From positions 1-64,000 of the forward strand of contig NZ_JYLD01000016.1 in NCBI RefSeq assembly GCF_001043025.1: DNA of 64,000 nt. The letters are read 5' to 3'. The stretch is from Pseudomonas helleri (GTDB lineage Bacteria > Pseudomonadota > Gammaproteobacteria > Pseudomonadales > Pseudomonadaceae). The position numbers and the translations under genes are program-made. Below, one piece after another: positions 44,284-53,041 of the stretch; position 1 is the stretch's first letter; every line of letters begins with the position of its first letter. The notes under the pieces are model-generated. The model did no database searches. It was not told where the DNA came from and saw only the letters and a list, made by a program, of their open reading frames with translations.

Positions 44284-44313
44284 GACGGGGCGATTTTCTG
44301 GCTGAGCATTCCG

Positions 44314-46287
44314 TTGCTGGCGGCGGTGCTCGCGTTACCCCGTTCCTATGTGAGTTACAAGGCTGTCGGCCGCTCTCTGAAAGAGCTCAATGGCCTGTAT
44401 CAGAATTCCTCCAGGCATTCGCTATTACCCCCAGCTGCAGCCGATAAGGCGTGCGGTTTGATCGTGTTCGATGCCGACTGGCCGATCTGGCCCGGGTCTC
44501 TGATCGAGCTGATTCCTGGCCCGCTGGAGAGCCAACGCGAAGATCTGCACGCGTTGCTGGGTGCTTTGCGGCTGATACCCGAGCTAGGACAGGACCCACA
44601 TCAGGTCCTGCAACTGCCTGTCGAGCTGAACGGGAGCAACCTCTCTGCCGGGCAGCGCTTGCGTTTGCAACTGCTGCGTGGGGTATTTATGGCTCGTGCC
44701 CAGGATGGGACCCTAAGTATTGATCACGACTTGTCGGCGTTGGATGCTACGGCTGCGTTGGCAGTGAAAGACGCTTTGGAGCGCCTGCCTTGGGTAAGCT
44801 TCAGCCCATCGGCCACAAGGGCGATAGCGCTGCGCGAAGGCCCGCTGGCCCAAGTCGGCGAGCGGATGGCTTCGCCAGTGCCTGCCAGAGACCCGCCGTC
44901 CGCCCGCTTCAGTCTCGCCGATCTGTTCAAGTACTGTGGCTGGGGTGTGTTGATGTTGTGGGTGCCGGCACTGATGATGAGCTATGCGGCCAACCTGACG
45001 CTGCCAGAGGCCGGTTATTCGCCGTGGCAGGTTCTGTTGTATGTCGTGGCCGGGGTAGGAGCAGGAATCGCGGGCGGGCTATTTATCGAGAATCTGTTGC
45101 GCAGCCGCTTTTCCCGCTTGTTCATCGTTGGCCTGCGAGACATCCGGGTCACCGGCCTGGCTGATGCGTTGCAGGTGGTTTCTCGCGATATCACCACTAC
45201 ATTCGAACGCATTGCCTGGTATGCCCACGACATTGCCTGGATCATCGCGTTGTTGCTGTGCAATGGCGTGGCCTTGTGGATGGGATTTGGCCTGTTCGGC
45301 ATCGCCGTGGCGCTACTGTTCAGCGGTCTGCTGGCGGTGTTGTATCGTCTTTCGATCAACGAGCTGTATCGAACTCGAGTCGAGAGCGTGAAGGGATTCG
45401 ACTCCCTTCTATGCTCGGCCCATGTGGCGTTTGCCATTTCCCGGATCGCTGGCGTGGGTTTCGAACGCTTGGGCGACTGGCTGGCGCTGACCCAGCGGGA
45501 CGCGATAGCTGATGGGCTGCAGCATTTCTACACTACCCGCATGCGCAGCGTGATCGCCCGCACCATCACTGCGGCCAGTTGCACCTTGCTCAGCGATCTG
45601 GTGATTGTCCTGGTGGCCCTGATGGGCAGTTTTTATCAGACCCGCGAATCGGCTTTTGTGCTCGCGGTCACGGCCTTGCTGCTGGTGCGTTCCGACCTGG
45701 CCAATGTGTTTCTAGCCATCACGGGGTTCAAATCGCAGTCGGTGTCGGTGGAGCGCCTGCAACATTTTGCCCGGCCTAAAAGCTCGGTGGCTGTTGTGAT
45801 CGCCGGGCAGAGCCTGCGCATCGCGCCCTTTATCGCTCAACGTGCCTATCGCGCTCTGCATCTGGAACTGGGCCGGTTATATTCGCTGTCTGGCCACTCC
45901 GGATCCGGCAAGAGCGAGTATCTCAAGGGCGTGGCGGGTATCACCGATGTGGTCATAGAAGAACCGGGCGCGACGCCGGACCTGACATCAACCCGCTATT
46001 ACCTGGACAGCAATACCCTGGCGTTGCTCAGCGGTGCGCCCGGGGCAAGCAGATGGCTGGATACCTGGCTGAGCACATTGCCGAAGGAACGCCACCATCT
46101 TTTATTGCTGGATGAGCCGTTCAGCGCTTTGCCCTCCGAACAACTGGCCGAGCGTGTGCAGGCGCTGCATCGTTTCGTCGAGCGTAGCGGCAACACCTTG
46201 GTGTTGGTGGATCATCGTTGCCGACTGGAACATGACATCGAGCTCGGCGAGCTGGTCAGCGGCGACCGGCTCAGGAACGCGGTCTAA
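44314..46287 (+). CDS. ABC exporter-like protein: degenerate NBD1, second membrane domain, NBD2
   Basis: The 657-residue frame (TTG at 44314; in-frame continuation of 43462) begins with the end of the first membrane domain. NBD1 (about 45-180) has lost Walker A (GPLESQRED in its place) and a proper Walker B, but keeps a signature-like LSAGQ at 110-114. A second membrane domain covers about 200-480. NBD2 has Walker A GHSGSGKS (527-534, K533) and Walker B LLLLDEP (D600, E601) with a later VDHR His, but lacks an LSGGQ motif. The two halves thus complement each other: one composite ATP site could form from NBD2 Walker motifs and NBD1 signature. The exported substrate is unknown. Confidence 0.75.
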   Translation: MLAAVLALPRSYVSYKAVGRSLKELNGLYQNSSRHSLLPPAAADKACGLIVFDADWPIWPGSLIELIPGPLESQREDLHALLGALRLIPELGQDPHQVLQLPVELNGSNLSAGQRLRLQLLRGVFMARAQDGTLSIDHDLSALDATAALAVKDALERLPWVSFSPSATRAIALREGPLAQVGERMASPVPARDPPSARFSLADLFKYCGWGVLMLWVPALMMSYAANLTLPEAGYSPWQVLLYVVAGVGAGIAGGLFIENLLRSRFSRLFIVGLRDIRVTGLADALQVVSRDITTTFERIAWYAHDIAWIIALLLCNGVALWMGFGLFGIAVALLFSGLLAVLYRLSINELYRTRVESVKGFDSLLCSAHVAFAISRIAGVGFERLGDWLALTQRDAIADGLQHFYTTRMRSVIARTITAASCTLLSDLVIVLVALMGSFYQTRESAFVLAVTALLLVRSDLANVFLAITGFKSQSVSVERLQHFARPKSSVAVVIAGQSLRIAPFIAQRAYRALHLELGRLYSLSGHSGSGKSEYLKGVAGITDVVIEEPGATPDLTSTRYYLDSNTLALLSGAPGASRWLDTWLSTLPKERHHLLLLDEPFSALPSEQLAERVQALHRFVERSGNTLVLVDHRCRLEHDIELGELVSGDRLRNAV

Positions 46288-46325
46288 GTGACAGTTGCTC
46301 GTCGGGCCGTGACGATACTCAACTC

Positions 46326-47291
46326 TTAATGAATCACCAGCACGCCACCGGGCAAACGCGTCAGTCGGGTTGAAGTGACTTTATTCAGCGCCTCAACGAT
46401 TGCCACGGGGTTGTTCAGTTGGTAATTGCCGCTGACACGGTGTTTGGCCGCTGTTTCGTTGAACAACAGGATAGGCTGCGGGTAGTAACGCCCGAGGGTG
46501 TTCAGCACCTGCGCCAGCGGCTGGTCCTGAAATGACAGTCGGCCTTGTACCCAGGCCATTTGCCGTTCAGCCCCGTCGCTGTTGAGGTCTTGCAAATGAC
46601 CGTTTTCGAACTGTTGCCAGTTGCCGGCTTGCAACAGGCTTTGCTCACCGGCCTTGTCGGTAAAGCGCACCTTGCCTTCACGTACTGCGACGGTAACGTT
46701 CTCGCCTTGCAGGGCCACGCTGAATTGGGTGCCGACCACGGTGACGCGGGCGTCGGCGGCGTCGATTTCCAGCGGGCGCGATGGGTCATGGGAGGCTTCG
46801 ATAAAAAACTCACCCCGCAATAAGCGGATGCGCCGGTGATCGGCGTTGATGTCGGTGCTGATGGCGCTGTTGCTGCCCAGCACAATCTGCGAGCCATCGC
46901 CCAGGGTGAGGTGTCTGACCTCTGCCACGGCAGTCATTTGATCGGCGCGCAGGTGCATCGGCAGGTCTGACAACCAGGCGCTGGTGAGCATGAGCAGCAG
47001 CATCGCAGCAGTGGCAAACGCCCACGCCTTGCGTGGCTTGTGGGCCGGGGCGGCGGGCAGGTCGAGATCCAGGTCAAGGCTGTGCAGCGCTTGCTCGAAC
47101 GCATGGCTTTGCCACAGGTTTTCCAGGGTCTGGTAGGCGGCGCTGTGTTCGGGGTTTGCCGTACGCCATTGTTCAAAGCGTTGACGCAAGGCGGGTTGCC
47201 GGGCCATTTCTTCGCGCTGGGCGAACCAGTCGGTTGCCTGACGTTGCACGTGCTCGCTGGGCACAACAGGGGCGGTGGGTGAGTCAGTCAT
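46326..47291 (-). CDS. FecR-type anti-sigma/sensor protein
   Basis: The ATG at 47291 overlaps the end of the sigma factor gene by 8 bases and gives 321 residues. The N-terminal cytoplasmic domain (ATDWFAQREEMARQPALRQRFEQWRTANPEH) is typical for sigma-factor binding. One membrane helix is at about residues 85-105 (AFATAAMLLLMLTSAWL), followed by the periplasmic FecR domain (EVRHLTLGDGSQIVLGSNSAISTD, VTVVGTQFSVAL). It relays the signal from a TonB receptor STN domain to the ECF sigma factor. The only STN receptor in the window is at 39.2-41.6 kb. Confidence 0.92.
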   Translation of the reverse strand: MTDSPTAPVVPSEHVQRQATDWFAQREEMARQPALRQRFEQWRTANPEHSAAYQTLENLWQSHAFEQALHSLDLDLDLPAAPAHKPRKAWAFATAAMLLLMLTSAWLSDLPMHLRADQMTAVAEVRHLTLGDGSQIVLGSNSAISTDINADHRRIRLLRGEFFIEASHDPSRPLEIDAADARVTVVGTQFSVALQGENVTVAVREGKVRFTDKAGEQSLLQAGNWQQFENGHLQDLNSDGAERQMAWVQGRLSFQDQPLAQVLNTLGRYYPQPILLFNETAAKHRVSGNYQLNNPVAIVEALNKVTSTRLTRLPGGVLVIH

Positions 47292-47817
47292 GGGCGGCTT
47301 GCTTCTGGATGGCTTTGGCGCAGGCATTAAGCGCAGTACGCAAATCTTTTTCAACCGTACTGATCGAAACATCCAGGCGCTGGGCGATTTCTCCTTTGGA
47401 CAGGTCCTGTAATCGGCTCAGCACCAGAATCTGTTGCTGGCGCTTGGGCAAGGTCTTGAGGGCAGCCTGAAACTGCTTCAGGGACTGCTGGCCTTGCAGC
47501 TGACTGTCCGGGCCGGGGGCGGTGGTGGCGATTTCGGTCAAATGGCGCTCATCGCTGACCTGGCATTCGAAGCGCCTTTTGCTGCGTAAGCTGCGCAGGT
47601 GATCGAAGGCCAGGTAGCGGGCAGTCTGATACAAAAAAGGGTGCAGAAACTCCACTGGCCGGGTTTTCAGCGCATTGGCCACTTTTACATAGGTTTCCTG
47701 CGCCAGGTCTTCTGCCAGGCTGGCGCAGCCCACCACCCGCGAGAGCATCCGCACCAGCGAAACCCGCTGGTTGATGAAAAGCTCGCTCAGTTTTTGCTGA
47801 CTGTCCTCTGTACTCAT
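47284..47817 (-). CDS. FecI-type ECF RNA polymerase sigma factor
   Basis: The ATG at 47817 (MSTEDSQQKL) has GGGAG upstream and gives 177 residues. Region 2 is SLAEDLAQETYVKVANAL and LHPFLYQTARYLAFDHLRSLRSKRR; region 4 is LPKRQQQILVLSRLQDLSKGEIAQRLDVSISTVEKDLRTAL. This is the iron-starvation sigma subgroup. It is expected to drive the siderophore receptor gene when FecR is signalled. A Fur-box-like site lies 54 bases upstream, so the pair is iron-regulated. Confidence 0.93.
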   Translation of the reverse strand: MSTEDSQQKLSELFINQRVSLVRMLSRVVGCASLAEDLAQETYVKVANALKTRPVEFLHPFLYQTARYLAFDHLRSLRSKRRFECQVSDERHLTEIATTAPGPDSQLQGQQSLKQFQAALKTLPKRQQQILVLSRLQDLSKGEIAQRLDVSISTVEKDLRTALNACAKAIQKQAAHD

Positions 47818-47870
47818 GCTGAACCGCTCCCGCCATTCCCACGCAAATCCAGCGTGCTCGGGGAGCATTC

Positions 47871-47891
47871 TAATGAGAACCAGTATCATTA
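47871..47891 (-). promoter_or_regulatory. Fur box in front of the ECF sigma gene
   Basis: TAATGAGAACCAGTATCATTA is a near-palindrome that matches the Pseudomonas Fur pattern (AATGAGAAT-ATTATCATT type) with only central mismatches. Its position, just upstream of the start codon of the sigma factor, fits repression under iron-replete conditions. Confidence 0.8.
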
Positions 47892-47928
47892 CCACATAAT
47901 TTTTTATCAGCCCGCGCGGGTGGGCCTA

Positions 47929-48294
47929 TCAGCGTTGGCAGAACCGAATGCGGTTGCCGAAAGGGTCGTGCACTTCCAGCACTTGGCCCCAGTCCTGTTG
48001 AACGATTTGCGGGCGCGCATAACCATAGTGTTTGGCCGCTAACTCAGCGTGAAACAGCTCGATATTGTGCATCGGGACAAACAGCGTCGAACCCGGGCTG
48101 GCATCGCCATGATGTTCCGACAAATGCAGTTCAAGCCCGTTACGGCTGATGCCCAGGTACAACGGCATGCCAGGTTCGAAGCGATGCTCGAACTCCACGT
48201 CAAAGCCCAGAAACTCGAGATAAAACTCCCGCGCCTTGGCCTCGTCAAACATTCGCAAGATGGGAATGGGTTTTTCAAATTCGATTGAAAACAT
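47929..48294 (-). CDS. Glyoxalase/bleomycin-resistance superfamily (VOC) protein
   Basis: The ATG at 48294 has an excellent AGGAGG just upstream (4-base spacing) and gives 121 residues. The fold is shown by PILRMFDEAKAREFYLEFLGFDVEFEHRF, GLELHLSEHHGD and VLEVHDPFGNRIRFC. The metal-ligand-type His/Glu positions fit VOC proteins that bind or modify small molecules. Substrate and resistance role are unknown. It is transcribed as a single gene. Confidence 0.88.
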   Translation of the reverse strand: MFSIEFEKPIPILRMFDEAKAREFYLEFLGFDVEFEHRFEPGMPLYLGISRNGLELHLSEHHGDASPGSTLFVPMHNIELFHAELAAKHYGYARPQIVQQDWGQVLEVHDPFGNRIRFCQR

Positions 48295-48498
48295 GCTGCC
48301 TCCTGTCACCGACATGTCTGGATGCTCGCGCTGCCAAGCCTTGATGCTCAAGAGAGACAAAAGGGCGGGCAGCATCAGCCAGCGCCGAGCATAACCAAGC
48401 GGGCGCAAAGGTGAAAGTTGCGTGTTTCGGCTGGGCATTGCTTGCTGGCCCGATACCGGTTGGGCATGATCTTTGGCTCACCTTCAGGAAGGCTGCTT

Positions 48499-48984
48499 AT
48501 GACCACCCCCGTTCTGCATTTGATGTGCGGCAAGATCGCTTCGGGCAAATCGACCCTGGCAAAGGCGTTGGTCGAAGAGCATGCGGCGATTTTGATGAGC
48601 GAAGATCGCTGGCTGGCGGCGCTTTACCCTGAGGAGATTCGCTCGGTAACCGATTACCTGCGCTGCGCCCGGCGCCTGCGTGACGTGTTGCAGCCCTTGG
48701 TGATCGACTTGCTGGGTTCCGGTGTCAACGTGGTGCTGGATTTTCCGGCCAACACCGTCGCCGACCGCCAATGGCTGCGGGCCTTGGCTGATCAGGCACA
48801 GGTTGCGCATTGTCTGCATTACCTGGACGTCGATGACGATACCTGCCGCGCCCGATTGCGCGCGCGCAACGCCAAGGGCGAGCATGACTTCGCCGCCACC
48901 GATGCAGAGTTCGACTTGATCACCCGTTACTTCAAGGCCCCGGATGAGCAAGAAGGATTGACCATAGTCTGCGAGACGCAATAA
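48499..48984 (+). CDS. P-loop kinase-like ATPase (AAA_33/zeta-toxin-like)
   Basis: The ATG at 48499 follows AGGAAGG by about 7 bases and gives 161 residues. The N-terminal Walker A is GKIASGKS (residues 11-18), followed by a DRWLAAL-type acidic segment and NVVLDFPANT, then a lid with RARLRARN. Such proteins phosphorylate small molecules, for example aminoglycosides, chloramphenicol or sugars, or are uncharacterised. No antitoxin gene is adjacent, so a toxin role is unlikely. Confidence 0.82.
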   Translation: MTTPVLHLMCGKIASGKSTLAKALVEEHAAILMSEDRWLAALYPEEIRSVTDYLRCARRLRDVLQPLVIDLLGSGVNVVLDFPANTVADRQWLRALADQAQVAHCLHYLDVDDDTCRARLRARNAKGEHDFAATDAEFDLITRYFKAPDEQEGLTIVCETQ

Positions 48985-48987
48985 ATC

Positions 48988-49173
48988 TGTAGGAGCGAGC
49001 TTGTCTCGCGATCTTTTGATCTTAAAACGTAAAAGATCGCAGCCTTCGGCAACTCCTACGCTTTTATTGCGTGCACCTGTAGTCGCTGACGAGGGACGAA
49101 GGCTGCGATCGGTCGAGCATCGGCCGTAAAAAGAGCCAAAGTTAAAAGATCGCGAGACAAGCTCGCTCCTACA
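48988..49173. repeat. Composite REP with nested second repeat
   Basis: The outer arms (from 48988 and to 49173) are a normal REP, but its centre is expanded to about 150 bases. Inside are GATCGCAGCCTTCGGCAACTCC and, at 49078-49110, TGTAGTCGCTG...GAAGGCTGCGATC. The latter is one arm of the 101-bp palindrome family seen at 36.9-39.1 kb, in inverse orientation. It appears that one repeat family recombined or inserted into another. Confidence 0.75.
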
Positions 49174-49202
49174 GTTGGATCGCGTACAACCCGTAGCGAG
49201 GG

Positions 49203-49781
49203 TCAGGCCTCGTCAATATCCAGCGCTTCGCCGGTTGCGTAGTAATGGCCACCGGCAATGTAGTGCAGGCTGCGCCAGGCCGGGTTGGCGGTTTCGAAGT
49301 GCCAATGGCCGTCACTGAAAACGCGGGTGTCTGCCCAGGCACCGACCACTTCACCTATAAACAGGTCGTAGGCCGTCTGGTTGTGCGGTTCGGGGATCAG
49401 TTTGCAGGCCAGCCATGCCGAACACCCGGCTACGAACGGCTGGTCATGCCCTTCAATAGCAAACAGTTCAACACCGCTGTCGCTGAGTTTGTTCGGGTCG
49501 GTGTTGAGGCTCAAACTGCCGACTTTGCTGGTGAGTTCAATTTGCGCCACGGTCGGCACCTGAATCACGAACAAGCCGCTGTGCTCCACCAGTTCGCGGG
49601 TTTTTACGCTCTTGTCCAGCACCACGGTGAGCTTGGGCGGGGCAAAGTCCAGCGCACAGGCCCAGGAGGCCGCCATGACGTTTTGCACGCCAGCATGGCG
49701 CGCCGACACCAGAATGGTCGGCCCGTGGTTGATCAGTCGATAGGCTTTGTCCAGCGGGACGGCGGCAGTGTGCTTGTCCAT
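49203..49781 (-). CDS. Flavin reductase-like protein (split-barrel, FMN-binding)
   Basis: This 192-residue flavin-reductase-family protein has KAYRLINHGPTILVSARHAGVQNVMAASW and the SLNTDPNKLSDSGVELF segment, a typical FMN-binding split barrel. It is the last gene of the minus-strand set that starts at 53.9 kb. It could be a flavin reductase or an FMN-dependent enzyme acting on the imported compound. The partner enzyme is not evident. Confidence 0.85.
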   Translation of the reverse strand: MDKHTAAVPLDKAYRLINHGPTILVSARHAGVQNVMAASWACALDFAPPKLTVVLDKSVKTRELVEHSGLFVIQVPTVAQIELTSKVGSLSLNTDPNKLSDSGVELFAIEGHDQPFVAGCSAWLACKLIPEPHNQTAYDLFIGEVVGAWADTRVFSDGHWHFETANPAWRSLHYIAGGHYYATGEALDIDEA

Positions 49782-49900
49782 TCTTGCTCCTGAATAGAGG
49801 GCCGGGTAGGGAGCAGATAATGACTGATTTGTGCAAACCCGTCAGCGGGCCGGCGTTGACGGTGCCGCTGCGGGTTACACGTGCACGGTTGCAGCGGGGA

Positions 49901-50752
49901 TTACTTTTCCCACTCAGCCTTGGCAATCAGCAAGCCGTGATTGCCGTTATAGGCGGCGCGTTCGGGTTGCTTCCAGCCTTCGAGCAGCGACTCGTCGAGC
50001 TTGTAGATTTCAACGCCCAGCGGGCGGCAGACCTTGAGCGGGTCTTCTGCGTCCGGGCCCCACATGGGCAATGACAGGTCGCCCCCAGGGCAGGTCGACA
50101 GGGCGCACAGCACGTCAATTTCGGCGAAAAACTCCAGGTAATCACCCTGTTTTGCCGGGCATGCCTTCATAAAGTACATGTCATCGTGGTTCAGACCGGT
50201 GCACTGGAAGATGTTCAGCACGTCATGCACGTCGAACTCGGTCAGGCCGTGGGGCAGGACTGCGCGGGTCAGGTTGGAGTGGCAGTGATGATGAAAGTCT
50301 TCGCCGGTGAGCATCTTGTTGACGTAAGGGTCGCAGCGGGTGCCGAGCAAGTCGTGCAGGCGGCCGCCGTGTTCATCAATGCCGTAATCGGCCAGGCTGT
50401 CGTCCGTGATGGTTACCAAAGGCCGCAAAAACGGCAGGTTCGACCACAGGCGGTCATAAGTAGTGACGTGCGCGCCCTGTAGTTGGCGGGTACGGGCGGC
50501 CCACATGCGCTCACGCGGGTCGTTGGCGTTCCAGATGTTGAAGTCGCCGACTTGCGGGCCTACCGGCGTGGTCACGCGAAACACATGGCCTGCGGGCACT
50601 TTCCAGGCGCGGCCGGTACGGATCGGTACTTCGAACTGTTCGATCAGGGTGCGTTTGCCGGCAGATTCACGCACGCGGTCATAGAAAGGCTTGTCGACTT
50701 GTAGCGCGGTACCTTTGCTGACTTGGTAGGCCGCTGGATAGTCCTTGTACAT
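49901..50752 (-). CDS. DUF1989 (urea carboxylase-associated) family protein
   Basis: This 283-residue protein has the DUF1989 features WKVPAGHVFRVTTPVGPQVGDFNIWNANDPRERMW and TGEDFHHHCHSNLTRAV, with conserved His and Cys (H-rich TGEDFHHHCHSN and a later GLNHDDMYFMKACPAKQGDY). Some members form carboxyguanidine deiminase (CgdAB) in guanidine use; others are uncharacterised. Here there is a single subunit and no urea carboxylase. With a polar amino-acid ABC importer upstream it may act on an imported guanidino or amino compound. The substrate is inference. Confidence 0.87.
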   Translation of the reverse strand: MYKDYPAAYQVSKGTALQVDKPFYDRVRESAGKRTLIEQFEVPIRTGRAWKVPAGHVFRVTTPVGPQVGDFNIWNANDPRERMWAARTRQLQGAHVTTYDRLWSNLPFLRPLVTITDDSLADYGIDEHGGRLHDLLGTRCDPYVNKMLTGEDFHHHCHSNLTRAVLPHGLTEFDVHDVLNIFQCTGLNHDDMYFMKACPAKQGDYLEFFAEIDVLCALSTCPGGDLSLPMWGPDAEDPLKVCRPLGVEIYKLDESLLEGWKQPERAAYNGNHGLLIAKAEWEK

Positions 50753-50766
50753 AGTGGGTCCTCTTC

Positions 50767-51453
50767 TCAGGGTTTGGGCGTGCTGGCCAGAATGTCCAAC
50801 AGCACGGTTTCGGAATCATTGAGGTAGCTGCTCATGGCTTCCTCGGCGGCTTTCTTGTTGCCTTCGGCGAGCAGGTCGTGGATCTGGCGGTCGCGTTCGA
50901 GCCAGGGTTTCTGAAAGTTTTCTTCACTGGGGGCGCTGGAAAACACCAGACGCATTTGCGCCGCGACCTGGGTAAAAAACTCATCGAACAGCGGGCTGCG
51001 CAGCAAGCCGACGATGTGTTGGTGAAAACGCAAGCTGTGGGTACCGAAGGCTTGCCAGTTTTCTCGATCCTGGGCCAGTTGCGCGGCTTCGATGGCTTCG
51101 AGCATCAGGTCGGACTGGTACTCGCGCAGCGGTTTGCTGGCGGCAATGGCCTGTAATTCGAGGGTGCGGCGCACATTGAAAATGTCGCGCACGTCGTCGA
51201 TGCCCATGCGCCGTACCATCACGCCTTTGTTGCGTACGTAGCTGGTCAGGCCTTCACGGCCCAGTTGGTGCAGGGCCTCGCGCACGGTGTTGCGCGAGGC
51301 GTTGTAGGCATTCACCAGTTCGCTTTCTGTCAGCGGCATACCCGGCAGCAGGCGCCCGCCAATGATGTCTTCACGCAATTCGATGGCGACCTGATCCGAC
51401 AGGGACAGGCTTTTTTCCTTGGGTTGATTCACGCTGAGACTCCTTGGGCTCAT
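50767..51453 (-). CDS. GntR/FadR-family regulator with FCD domain
   Basis: This 228-residue protein has a winged helix (IIGGRLLPGMPLTESELVNAYNASRNTVREALHQLGREGL) followed by the all-helical FCD ligand domain (DIFNVRRTLELQAIAASK). Its start overlaps the stop codon of the permease-ATPase gene by 4 bases, so it is part of the operon. A TTGTT-C-AACAA palindrome upstream of the binding protein gene (53924-53938) is a likely operator for this regulator. Confidence 0.9.
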   Translation of the reverse strand: MSPRSLSVNQPKEKSLSLSDQVAIELREDIIGGRLLPGMPLTESELVNAYNASRNTVREALHQLGREGLTSYVRNKGVMVRRMGIDDVRDIFNVRRTLELQAIAASKPLREYQSDLMLEAIEAAQLAQDRENWQAFGTHSLRFHQHIVGLLRSPLFDEFFTQVAAQMRLVFSSAPSEENFQKPWLERDRQIHDLLAEGNKKAAEEAMSSYLNDSETVLLDILASTPKP

Positions 51454-52958
51454 GCAAGCTGTACGTCTTTGAGGAACTTGGTCATGCGTTCGCTGCGTTG
51501 TTCGAGCATCTCGCGCGGCGCCGCGTCCTGAATGATCTGGCCGCCTTCCATAAACACCACGCGGTCCGAAAGCTTGAAGGCGAAGTTCATTTCGTGGGTG
51601 ACGATGACCATGGTCATGCCTTCGCGGGCCAACTCTTCGATGACCGCCAGCACATCACCGACCAGTTCCGGGTCGAGGGCCGAGGTGGGTTCGTCAAACA
51701 GCATCACCGAAGGGCGCATGGCCAATGCCCGGGCGATGGCCACCCGCTGTTGCTGGCCGCCAGAAAGTTGATGCGGGTATTTGCCGGCGTGGTCGAGCAT
51801 ACCGACCTTTTTCAGCAGGGCCAGGCTCAGCAGGCGCAGTTCTTCATCCGCGCCGTGGGCGTGATAGACCGGGGCGAGCATCACGTTCTCCAGCACGGTC
51901 TTGTGGGCAAACAGGTTGAAGCCCTGGAACACCATGCCCACATGCACGATGTTTTGCATGTGCACTTTGTGGCTGAGCGGGCCTTCGGGGTCTTGTGTGC
52001 CGCGTAGAAATGGCTGGCCTTGCAGGGTGATCTGACCGTGGTCGAGGCTTTCGAGGCCATTCATGGTGCGGATCAGCGTGGTTTTACCCGAGCCGGAAGG
52101 GCCGATGATCGACACCACTTCGCCCCAGCGCACATTCAGGTCCACGCCTTTGAGCACTTCCAGCTCGCCATACGACTTGCGCACGCTTTGCGCTTGCAGG
52201 GCGAATTCGCCGGGCGCAGCCTGATCGCTGTTACGCCGGGTAACCACTTGGCCCAGTTCAGCCGGGGCGATGGTTTTGGGTTTGCGGCGGGTTACGTCCA
52301 GATGGTTTTCCAGCAGGTGCAGCAGGCGGCTGAACACCGTGACGATGAGCACGTAATAGAACGCCACGGCCAGCATGGTCTCCATCACGAGGAAGTTCTG
52401 GGTGTAAAGCTGTTGGCCCACCAGAAGGATTTCTGACAGCGAAATCACTGACACCAGCGAGGTCAGTTTGACGATCGTGATGTATTCATTGGCCAGGGTG
52501 GGCAGCGCGACACGCAAGGCTTGGGGCACCACGATCAGGCGTTGAATGCCTTTATAGCCGACGCCCAGCGCCTTGCCGGCCTCCAGTTGCCCTTTGACCA
52601 CGGCCAGCAGCCCGCCACGGTGGATCTCGGCGATATACGCCGCTTCACTGAGCACCAGCGCGATAAGCCCGGCGCTGTAGGGGTTGGACAACACCACGCT
52701 GGTGGACGGAAACACCTGCGGCAGGTTGTAGACAAAAATCAGCAGGACCAGCAGCGGCAGGCTGCGAAAGAACCAGATATACAGGCCTGCGGCATTACGC
52801 AGCCAGCGGCGTTGCGACTGTCTGGCCAGGGCCAGAAAGAAGCCGAAGATGATCCCCAGCACCCAGGTTTCCAGGCTCAGTTCAACCACCGTCGCGACGG
52901 CCCGCCAGAAGTCACCGTTCCACAACAGTCCCAGGGTGTAGTGCCAATCGAATTGCAT
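51450..52958 (-). CDS. Fused permease-ATPase of a polar amino acid ABC importer
   Basis: This 502-residue protein joins two subunits that are usually separate. Residues 1-225 are a His/Glu/Gln-type permease (FRSLPLLVLLIFVYNLPQ, EAGKALGVGYKGIQRLIVVPQALRVALP). After a linker, residues 250-502 are an ATPase with Walker A GPSGSGKT, signature LSGGQQQRVAIARAL and Walker B VMLFDEPTSALD. The reading frame is continuous and both domains look intact, so it is a natural fusion as seen in some opine/amino-acid systems. The substrate-binding protein is encoded 83 bases upstream. Confidence 0.92.
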   Translation of the reverse strand: MQFDWHYTLGLLWNGDFWRAVATVVELSLETWVLGIIFGFFLALARQSQRRWLRNAAGLYIWFFRSLPLLVLLIFVYNLPQVFPSTSVVLSNPYSAGLIALVLSEAAYIAEIHRGGLLAVVKGQLEAGKALGVGYKGIQRLIVVPQALRVALPTLANEYITIVKLTSLVSVISLSEILLVGQQLYTQNFLVMETMLAVAFYYVLIVTVFSRLLHLLENHLDVTRRKPKTIAPAELGQVVTRRNSDQAAPGEFALQAQSVRKSYGELEVLKGVDLNVRWGEVVSIIGPSGSGKTTLIRTMNGLESLDHGQITLQGQPFLRGTQDPEGPLSHKVHMQNIVHVGMVFQGFNLFAHKTVLENVMLAPVYHAHGADEELRLLSLALLKKVGMLDHAGKYPHQLSGGQQQRVAIARALAMRPSVMLFDEPTSALDPELVGDVLAVIEELAREGMTMVIVTHEMNFAFKLSDRVVFMEGGQIIQDAAPREMLEQRSERMTKFLKDVQLA

Positions 52959-53041
52959 GTGCTTGCTCCGAATGTCTGTGATCGTTGCGCCGGTAGGGAA
53001 GCACCGGGGAATCCGCTACCGGTTACGCCTCACGGGGTGTT

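Noticed and set aside
48499..48984. Zeta-type toxin of a toxin-antitoxin pair
   Set aside because: No small antitoxin gene is adjacent and the protein is isolated between unrelated genes.
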